Shown: positions 22,894 to 28,547 of the stretch, one piece after another
How the letters are laid out: each line of letters opens with the position of its first letter
Numbering within the stretch: position 1 is the stretch's first letter
NCBI GenBank assembly: GCA_002451215.1
Contig: DKBM01000074.1
Span: 1-28,547 of the forward strand
Direction: 5' to 3'
DNA from: SM1-46 sp002451215
GTDB lineage: Bacteria > Pseudomonadota > Gammaproteobacteria > Acidiferrobacterales > Sulfurifustaceae
Length of the DNA stretch: 28,547 nt
The notes under the pieces: model-generated
The model's input: the letters and a program-made list of their open reading frames with translations, nothing else
What the model was told of the DNA's origin: nothing
Database searches by the model: none
Translations under genes and position numbers: made by a program

Positions 22894-24114
22894 CTAGAAG
22901 CGAAACGTCAGCGCACTGATGAAGCTCTGGCGCGAGCCGCCGATGCCGGCCTCGGCCATCACGCTCCAGGTCTTGCTGAAGTCCCAGTTGAATCCCAGCA
23001 GGTAGTTAATCTTGTCCTTGTTGCTCTGATTTATCTGGAAGTCCACCGTCGTGCTGTCACCGCTCGGGCCGCCCGGCGTATCGAAGGTGACGCGGCCGGC
23101 AAGATCGACCTCGGCCGAGAGATAGTTGATTCCAAGAAACGGAGCAATGACGCCCCACTTGCCTAAATCCCCGGTCACTCCGAACCGCGGAGAAATATTG
23201 AACGCCGTGACTGTCGTATCGAGGATGTTGACGTCGGTCCACGCGTACGTGATCGGCAACGTGACAAAGAACCGGTCCCAGCCCATGGCAAGATTGACGC
23301 CGAGTGCGATATTGCGGCCCTCGTATTCGGGCCTCGCGATGGCGCTGTAGGTGCGCACGCAGAGCGGCGAAGCCGGCGTGATGGCGCATAAACCCGGGAA
23401 CAGGTCCGTCCCCTCGATCTTTAACGGGATAGCAGCCTTGCCATTGAACCAACCGAATGTCGTGAAGACATTCATGAATGGAAACAACCAGGCATCAAGT
23501 TTCACCTGCAGCGCCTGGTTCTCGACTTGTGGCGAGCCGAAGTCGACGAAATCGATCTTGGTCATTGGCCCGTTGTTGATGGAAATAGCGAGATCCTTGA
23601 GAACGAGGTCCTGCTTTATCCACGCGGGGATAACCGCGATCCCGTACGGCTTTGGCAGGTCGAACCCGAGATCGATCACATTCTGCGCGAGAAATGGCAA
23701 GGCCCGATCCCAGACGACAGCTTTTCCCTCTGCATCCCGATTCGGCTCGCCGAGCTGGCGCTCCTCGAGGGTCGGGTAGCTCGTCGTCGAATTGAGCCGC
23801 AGCGTCATGTCGGGCAGCTCAAGCGTGCCCAGCGCAGTTCGACAGGCCTCGCTGACCTTGTCCTTGTGCGCAATCACGCACGCGAGGATCCGCCCTTCCC
23901 CCGGGGTAACGGTCGCGCAATAGGTCTTGATGTCCGGGGCGCAAGTCTCTAACGCGGCATCAACGGCCCGCTTGAGCGCCGCCGAAGCAGGCGCTTCGAC
24001 TCTGGTTGCCGTCGGCGTGGCGCCGGCGGGTTCTTCAGCGCGCAGCGGCGGAACCTGCAACAACATACCAAGCAGGAGAAGATACGGCGCGAAACGTCTG
24101 AGCTCACTCCGCAT
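22894..24114 (-). CDS. Outer-membrane barrel protein with GLG1-type Cys-rich domain
   Basis: 406 residues. Signal peptide (FAPYLLLLGMLLQVPPLRA), then a compact domain with four cysteines at 58, 66, 79 and 91: C-APDIKTY-C-ATVTPGEGRILA-C-VIAHKDKVSEA-C. That spacing and the PGEGRxLACVxxHKDKVSxxC pattern match the Cys-rich repeat of Golgi apparatus protein 1 (Cys_rich_FGFR), which also occurs in bacteria. The remaining ~300 residues look like outer-membrane beta strands and end in FISALTFRF with the terminal Phe of barrels. The domain presumably forms two disulfides in the periplasm; role unknown. ATG 24114 has GAGGAG about seven bases upstream. It is divergent from the MscS gene. Confidence 0.8.
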   Translation of the reverse strand: MRSELRRFAPYLLLLGMLLQVPPLRAEEPAGATPTATRVEAPASAALKRAVDAALETCAPDIKTYCATVTPGEGRILACVIAHKDKVSEACRTALGTLELPDMTLRLNSTTSYPTLEERQLGEPNRDAEGKAVVWDRALPFLAQNVIDLGFDLPKPYGIAVIPAWIKQDLVLKDLAISINNGPMTKIDFVDFGSPQVENQALQVKLDAWLFPFMNVFTTFGWFNGKAAIPLKIEGTDLFPGLCAITPASPLCVRTYSAIARPEYEGRNIALGVNLAMGWDRFFVTLPITYAWTDVNILDTTVTAFNISPRFGVTGDLGKWGVIAPFLGINYLSAEVDLAGRVTFDTPGGPSGDSTTVDFQINQSNKDKINYLLGFNWDFSKTWSVMAEAGIGGSRQSFISALTFRF

Positions 24115-24396
24115 GCAGGCTCTCCTCAAAGCTGGTCTCCCTTTCCTGGGACTTGCCGCTCCTGATATGGTAAACGAGTGACGTGAATCTTGCCTGGAAG
24201 GAGAAACCAGTGTCCAGACTCAGACATAGTGAACGCCACGCTCTTGCGTGCATTATGGGTGCGCGCAGGAAGCCGTACCTATAGTTATCGGCAATTCCGA
24301 AGCCATCGGGGGCCGAGATTGATCCGGGTCATTGCGGACATGAAAACAATTGATCCACAGTTTGGCTTGAATTCGGGCAATAGGTTTGAGAATGCA
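24115..24396. other. Divergent spacer between the GLG1-domain barrel and MscS genes
   Basis: 282 bases with no established gene. It must hold the promoters of both genes, but I could not assign -35/-10 pairs with confidence. It also contains a possible 24-codon leader frame at 24210-24284. ATG 24340 is an alternative, longer start for the MscS gene. Confidence 0.5.
24210..24284 (+). CDS. Possible small leader peptide upstream of mscS-like gene
   Basis: GTG start with a near-ideal AAGGAG ribosome site six bases upstream, 24 codons, then TAG. The product is Arg/His-rich (SRLRHSERHALACIMG, then RRKPYL). It is out of frame with the channel gene and ends 113 bases before it. It may be a leader peptide, a chance frame, or start at the in-frame GTG 24183. 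Evidence is only the ribosome site. Confidence 0.22.
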   Translation: MSRLRHSERHALACIMGARRKPYL

Positions 24397-26946
24397 ATGA
24401 TTTTCACAATAGGAACTGCTGCAAGACAGACGGCAGGCACATGGCGTGTCTTCGCCTTTGTCTCTCTTGCCTGTCTGATACTTCTTCTGCCGGCAACGGT
24501 GGTCCTTGGAAAGGATTCGCAATCCGATCCGGATCCGCTGCGACCCGCCGACACGTCAAGTCCGCGCGCTACACTGAACAGTTTTCTTTCCGATTCCAGT
24601 CAGGCCATCGAAGACTTCCGCCAAAACAAGAAAAGCGAAAAGACCTATCGCGCCTTTCTCCGCGCCAGCCAGACTCTCGATTTCAGCGCCACCCCGGAAG
24701 GCGATTCCTGGTTCGTGCGAAACCGCCGCATCGCGCTCCTGCAGGAACTGCTCGCCCGCATCGAGCTGCCACCCGCCAACAAGATCCCGGGAGATCGAGA
24801 GGTTGCCGATGGCACCATCGCGCATTGGACGATTCCCAATACCGGGATCACGATCACCAGGATCACGCAGGGTCCCCGCGCCGGCCAGTTTCTGTTCTCC
24901 GCCGACACTGTCCAGGCGCTGGACAGGCTTTACCGACAAGCGAAACATCTTCCCTACCGTCAAGGTGCCACCCCCGGCATGTATGAGGACATGGTTAGCG
25001 CCGATTCCCGGGTTCAGACCCAGGAACAGCAGCTGCGCAACCGCCTCAAACCGGTCGATACGTCCAGCCCGCGATCTACTCTGGAGGGTTTTCTCGACAA
25101 CGTGAATCGCGCGTACGAACTGGCGTCGCAGGCCAATGGCGCGCTGCAGGCCGCCCCACCGGCGATGACGGAAGCGCAGGCGCGCGAGGCCGAGACCAAT
25201 GCCGCCTATCTCCTGCAGCGTGCCAGCGATACGCTCGATCTGAGTCAGGTACCGGAAGCGTTGCGTCAGGGAGTGGGCATGGAAGCCGCACTACAGCTGA
25301 AGGAAGTTCTTGACCGGATGCTGCTTCCGCCGCTCGACGTGATACCCACTGCACAGATGGTCGAGGCCGCCCGCAAGGAGGCGGTCGGCCTGTTCCCCCA
25401 ATCCAGGCCTCCCTTTCGCTGGAGACTGCCGAATACCCAAATCGAAATCGCAGAAATTCTCGAAGGGGAACGACAAGGTCAATTTCTGTTCAGCGCGGCC
25501 ACAGTCAAGCACATTGGCGATATTTACAGGAAAGTGAAGGATCTTTCCTACCGTCAAGCAGAGTTCGGTGGAACAGAACTTGAGCATCTGTCCCCGGGAC
25601 TATCACCGGATTTCTACGAGAATTACATCGCCGCATCGGGTTATCTCGTGCCGCAAGCGCACGTCTTGAGCCGCCTGGTCGACGCCCTGCCAGACTGGTT
25701 CAAGGCGGTGTACGCGAGGCAAATGGTTTGGCAGTGGACCGGTCTTTTTCTTTCTGTCCTGCTGACAGTTCTGATGGTCCCTGTCGCCTATCGTCGCATC
25801 GGTCGCATGGCGACGCGCGCCAGGTCACCGTTGCAGGATTGGCTCAAGGTTCTCGCCGCCGTAACTGTCCTCGCAATCGTCAGGGCAGTGGGCGCCTTCA
25901 TCGACTATGGCCTGAAATTCACGAGTAGCGTGCAGGCGATCGTGACGACCGTTATCGCGACGACGCTGTACGTGCTGGCGGCATGGGTGGCCTTCGTCCT
26001 CTGCAAGGCGATTGCCGAGTCGATTGTCGCCACGCCGCGCCTGCGCGTCAGGACTTCCGAGTCCGCCCTGCTGAGAATCGGTGCGTGGTTGGTCGGCCTT
26101 CTCATCGCGATCTGGATCGTTATCGCTGGCATTCGCTCGCTGGGTGCGGATCTTGTCCCGCTGCTTGCCGGCCTTGGCATTGGTGGCCTCGCCGTGGCCC
26201 TCGGCGCGCAAAGCACGATCGCCAATTTCATCGGCGGATTGATCCTGCTCGCCAACAAGCCCGTTCAAGTCGGCGACTTCTGTCGATACGGCGAGGATCC
26301 GTCCTCCGACTGGCTGCGCATTGGCACCGTCGAGGAAATCAACTGGCTTTCGACACGAATCCGGGGCATCGACAGGACGCTAACCACGATCCCGAATGCG
26401 ACATTCGCCAGCATGCACATCGTCAACCTCACCAAGCGCGATCAGCGCCTGGTGAAGACCGTGTTGCAGCTCCGCTACGAGACAACAGTGGACCAGATGC
26501 GCTACATCCTCGCGAAACTGCGCGAGCTGTTGCTGGGTCATCCGAAGGTCACGCCCGAACCAGCCCGTGTGCGCTTCGTCGGTTACGGTACCTACTCCAA
26601 GGACGTCGAGATCTTCTGCTATTTATCGTGCAGGGAGCAGAATGAATTCCTTGCCATCCAGGAGGATCTCCTGCTACGCATGGAAGACATCATTAAAGAG
26701 GCGGGTAGCGGCTTCGCATTCCCCTCTCAGACGGCCTACCTCGCGCGCGACAGCGGCCTTGACGACAAGCGTCGTGAGGAAGCGGAAACCCAGGTCGGAC
26801 ATCTCCGGTTCACCGGCAAGCTGCCGTTCCCCGAGTTCGATGAAGAGGAGCGCCAACAGCTGAAGGACACTCTCGACTATCCGCCCAAAGGCTCGCCGGA
26901 TTTTCAGCCTCGCGGGGACTCGACGGATCCGAAGCAGGAGAAGTGA
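24397..26946 (+). CDS. Large MscS-family mechanosensitive channel with duplicated periplasmic domain
   Basis: 849 residues. Signal peptide (FAFVSLACLILLLPATVVLG), then two copies of a ~165-residue periplasmic domain: copy 1 from DTSSPRATLNSFL (residue 52), copy 2 from DTSSPRSTLEGFL (residue 221). Each contains LPP..xxIP, a PNTxIxI strand, the GQFLFSAxTV motif and an xxxLxYRQ ending. About five hydrophobic helices follow (from WTGLFLSVLLTVLMVPVAY), then the MscS pore/beta domain: GIGGLAVALGAQSTIANFIGGLILL (pore helix core GLAVALGAQSTIANFIGG), NKPVQVGDF, GTVEEINWLSTRIR and TIPNATFAS. A soluble C-terminus ends charged (PRGDSTDPKQEK). It releases solutes under osmotic downshock in the known family. 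ATG 24397 gives the cleanest signal peptide; ATG 24340 is possible. Confidence 0.92.
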   Translation: MIFTIGTAARQTAGTWRVFAFVSLACLILLLPATVVLGKDSQSDPDPLRPADTSSPRATLNSFLSDSSQAIEDFRQNKKSEKTYRAFLRASQTLDFSATPEGDSWFVRNRRIALLQELLARIELPPANKIPGDREVADGTIAHWTIPNTGITITRITQGPRAGQFLFSADTVQALDRLYRQAKHLPYRQGATPGMYEDMVSADSRVQTQEQQLRNRLKPVDTSSPRSTLEGFLDNVNRAYELASQANGALQAAPPAMTEAQAREAETNAAYLLQRASDTLDLSQVPEALRQGVGMEAALQLKEVLDRMLLPPLDVIPTAQMVEAARKEAVGLFPQSRPPFRWRLPNTQIEIAEILEGERQGQFLFSAATVKHIGDIYRKVKDLSYRQAEFGGTELEHLSPGLSPDFYENYIAASGYLVPQAHVLSRLVDALPDWFKAVYARQMVWQWTGLFLSVLLTVLMVPVAYRRIGRMATRARSPLQDWLKVLAAVTVLAIVRAVGAFIDYGLKFTSSVQAIVTTVIATTLYVLAAWVAFVLCKAIAESIVATPRLRVRTSESALLRIGAWLVGLLIAIWIVIAGIRSLGADLVPLLAGLGIGGLAVALGAQSTIANFIGGLILLANKPVQVGDFCRYGEDPSSDWLRIGTVEEINWLSTRIRGIDRTLTTIPNATFASMHIVNLTKRDQRLVKTVLQLRYETTVDQMRYILAKLRELLLGHPKVTPEPARVRFVGYGTYSKDVEIFCYLSCREQNEFLAIQEDLLLRMEDIIKEAGSGFAFPSQTAYLARDSGLDDKRREEAETQVGHLRFTGKLPFPEFDEEERQQLKDTLDYPPKGSPDFQPRGDSTDPKQEK

Positions 26947-27056
26947 TTACGACACTTGGTTTGAATCCGCCTGGGCAGCACCGACCGCACGTTCTCAACC
27001 CGCAACCGGCTACTCCTCGACAGCACTCAACCATTCCTCCAATCCGTAGTCCGCAG

Positions 27057-28166
27057 TCAATTCGTTGGGACCGTGATCACCGGCGCCTGTCTCTCGGCCG
27101 TTCCCCTTTCCGTAAACGAGAACAACGTCATCATGAATTGCAGCGAAGCCTTGGACAAAAGGTCCGTGTCGGCCACCCAATACCAGTGGCCCCGGTAGGA
27201 CACGGCCACATGAGCATCAGCCGGCGGGACTGTGTCACTGTGTACCCTGATCAAGCGAGACGGCAAGGAACCACTGCCCGTTGAGACCGTGCGTGTGGCC
27301 TTTACCCGGCCTTGCTCGACGTCGGATTGCGGCACATCGATATCGGCGGCGTATTCCATCATGACTTGCGCCATGCTCCGGGTGATCACGGCAATCTCGG
27401 TGTTGCTCTTCCCTTCCGCGCCAAACACCACGGCGAATACGTTCGCCTTCGCATCGAGACCAAGCAACTGCCTGAGCCGGGCCGACTTCTCCCTTACCTC
27501 CCGGCTGGCGGGCGACCTGAACACAAGCTTGACCTCATGTCTCTCTTCAGTCGCTTCGATTCGATAGTAAAGAGCGCCGCCTGCCTGAAGGTCGCGCATC
27601 AAGGTCAATGCCTCGGCAAACCTCGGGTCAGCCTCCGTTGCCGAGAGTGAACCGGTTCGCTGATTGTCGATACCGTTAATGGTCTGAATGCAGACGTGCA
27701 GAATGAGATCTGCCGGGTAGCCCGATTGCAGGAGCAGGAAGACACCGCTAATCGGCAAGGGCTTCAGCAGGCCGCGGCTGTATTTCTCCCCCGTCAGGGG
27801 GCTGTAAGTGATCGTTGGCCGGTCCGCGTAGGTACCTTTGCCAAGCAGCAGATTATTGTCAGAGAAAGACGGCGCCAGTTCGAAGCCAAGCTCGCCCTCG
27901 ATCGCGTACTGGCTAATCACCGATTCGAGTTCCATGTAGATCGGCGAATCCAGATATCGTGTCTTGACCAGATTCAGCAGGGTCTGGCGCTTCACGGAAT
28001 CCGATATCGCAACGACATAGTCGAAGCGATCCCGTTTAACAGTCGGCGGGCCAACACTGGCGCAACTGGACAGGATCACGCACGCGGCCAGCACCAATAC
28101 GGTTGATCCCCGATGGCGTCGCGCTGCGATAGACAGCGTTGCCCGAATACTGGCAATGGGACTCAT
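27057..28166 (-). CDS. Hypothetical outer-envelope lipoprotein
   Basis: 369 residues. A basic N-terminus, hydrophobic stretch VLVLAACVILSSC and lipobox LSSC give lipid-modified Cys35. The mature part begins with the SVGPPTVKRDRFDYVVAISDSVKRQTLLNLVKTRYLDSP region (given in parts: RFDYVVAISDSVKRQ, LVKTRYLDSP), and later has PLTGEKYSRGLLKPLPISG and HVAVSYRGHWYWVADTDLLSKASLQFMMTLFSF (core YRGHWYWVADTD). No characterised domain recognised; the sequence has the look of a conserved uncharacterised family. ATG 28166 with GAGGTG five bases upstream. It follows the LssY-domain gene by 16 bases and is likely in one operon with it. Confidence 0.85.
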   Translation of the reverse strand: MSPIASIRATLSIAARRHRGSTVLVLAACVILSSCASVGPPTVKRDRFDYVVAISDSVKRQTLLNLVKTRYLDSPIYMELESVISQYAIEGELGFELAPSFSDNNLLLGKGTYADRPTITYSPLTGEKYSRGLLKPLPISGVFLLLQSGYPADLILHVCIQTINGIDNQRTGSLSATEADPRFAEALTLMRDLQAGGALYYRIEATEERHEVKLVFRSPASREVREKSARLRQLLGLDAKANVFAVVFGAEGKSNTEIAVITRSMAQVMMEYAADIDVPQSDVEQGRVKATRTVSTGSGSLPSRLIRVHSDTVPPADAHVAVSYRGHWYWVADTDLLSKASLQFMMTLFSFTERGTAERQAPVITVPTN

Positions 28167-28182
28167 TTCGCACCTCGAAGCG

Positions 28183-28547
28183 TCACCTGTTTGTACCTTT
28201 CTTGCGTGCCGTCACAGGCTCCCACGGCAAATAGTCGATATCATCAAGCGGATGGCGCTCTTCGCCCAGAATAAGCACCACCCGCAGACCGTCGGTGTAG
28301 AACGCGTCCCCAGTATAGTTGTATCGGGGTGACTGGCGGTCGGAATATCCGACACCCTTGACGTAGCCTACCGCCCGCAGGCTTTGCGCGGCGGCAATGT
28401 CCAGAGAAATGTACAGGCGCGCTTCATCGACGATCGGGTCGATCTTGTGGGTGACGAAGGTCTTGCTGGAAAACCTCACCCCGATATCCCGACTGATCTG
28501 ACCCACCCACACATTTCGCCCCTCCAGCGTCACGGGCGCGAGCCACA
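28183..28547 (-). CDS. LssY C-terminal domain protein, 3' end (5' end outside window)
   Basis: The frame is open to the window edge; about 121 residues are seen. They match the LssY C-terminal domain: NVWVGQISRDIGVRFSSKTFVTHKIDPIVDEARLYISLD (core WVGQISRDIGVRF, THKIDPIVDEAR) and later GDAFYTDGLRVVLILG. In full-length LssY-type proteins this follows a DedA or PAP2 membrane part, or stands alone after a signal. Its specific activity is unknown. Ends PWEPVTARKKGTNR. The lipoprotein gene starts 16 bases downstream, suggesting a joint role in the envelope. Confidence 0.85.
   Translation of the reverse strand, partial: WLAPVTLEGRNVWVGQISRDIGVRFSSKTFVTHKIDPIVDEARLYISLDIAAAQSLRAVGYVKGVGYSDRQSPRYNYTGDAFYTDGLRVVLILGEERHPLDDIDYLPWEPVTARKKGTNR

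Overview
This is a 28.5 kb stretch of GC-rich (by eye low to mid 60s percent) proteobacterial DNA, most likely from a gammaproteobacterium. The gene families point there: YqgE/AlgH, a 7TMR-DISM diguanylate cyclase, OsmC, hemolysin-III, LssY, TonB-type lipoprotein, Omp85-type barrel and EgtB/EgtD. No rRNA, tRNA, CRISPR array, transposase or phage gene was seen. The first 6.9 kb contains seven two-base 'nn' runs. Where the protein family is known, conserved residues are missing across these runs, so each marks a collapsed gap of unknown length and reading frames that cross them are unreliable.

Layout. 1-8838 and 8847-10583 are mainly plus-strand: the 3' part of feoB (ferrous iron uptake), egtB and egtD (ergothioneine synthesis), ppc (PEP carboxylase) and a membrane diguanylate cyclase. 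A minus-strand block at 3786-6094 interrupts them (DUF302 protein, DUF1272 fragment, DUF998 membrane protein, conserved hypothetical). 10707-15829 is a minus-strand series of small envelope and redox genes: DUF3330 zinc-ribbon, RDD membrane protein, NAD(P)H-quinone-type oxidoreductase, an Enzyme I-like PEP-utilising protein without the HPr-docking subdomain, TonB-like lipoprotein, thermonuclease-like protein, exported nitroreductase and PEBP/YbhB. 16117-19423 continues on the minus strand: OsmC, DUF4870, hemolysin III, an orphan Xre/ParS-type antitoxin-like protein, a Sel1 protein and an exported AlgH-like protein.

19566-28547 alternates strands: an APH-fold kinase (COG2187) converging on a divergent PRPP synthetase; an outer-membrane Omp85-like barrel reading away from the PRPP synthetase; a minus-strand outer-membrane barrel with a GLG1-type cysteine-rich domain; a large MscS channel with a duplicated periplasmic domain; and a lipoprotein following an LssY C-terminal-domain gene that runs off the window.

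Regulation. The clearest signal is a perfect FNR/ANR box (TTGAT-N4-ATCAA) about 42 bp upstream of the start site predicted from a good -10 element in front of the Omp85-like gene. This is the geometry of a class II oxygen-regulated promoter. A second signal is a 10-bp palindrome, GTCACGTGAC, found exactly twice, both times in intergenic DNA 85-100 bp upstream of exported-protein genes. Overall this is chromosomal, mostly housekeeping and envelope/stress content. The least ordinary parts are the EI-like protein, the GLG1-domain barrel, the duplicated MscS sensor domain and the two regulatory motifs.
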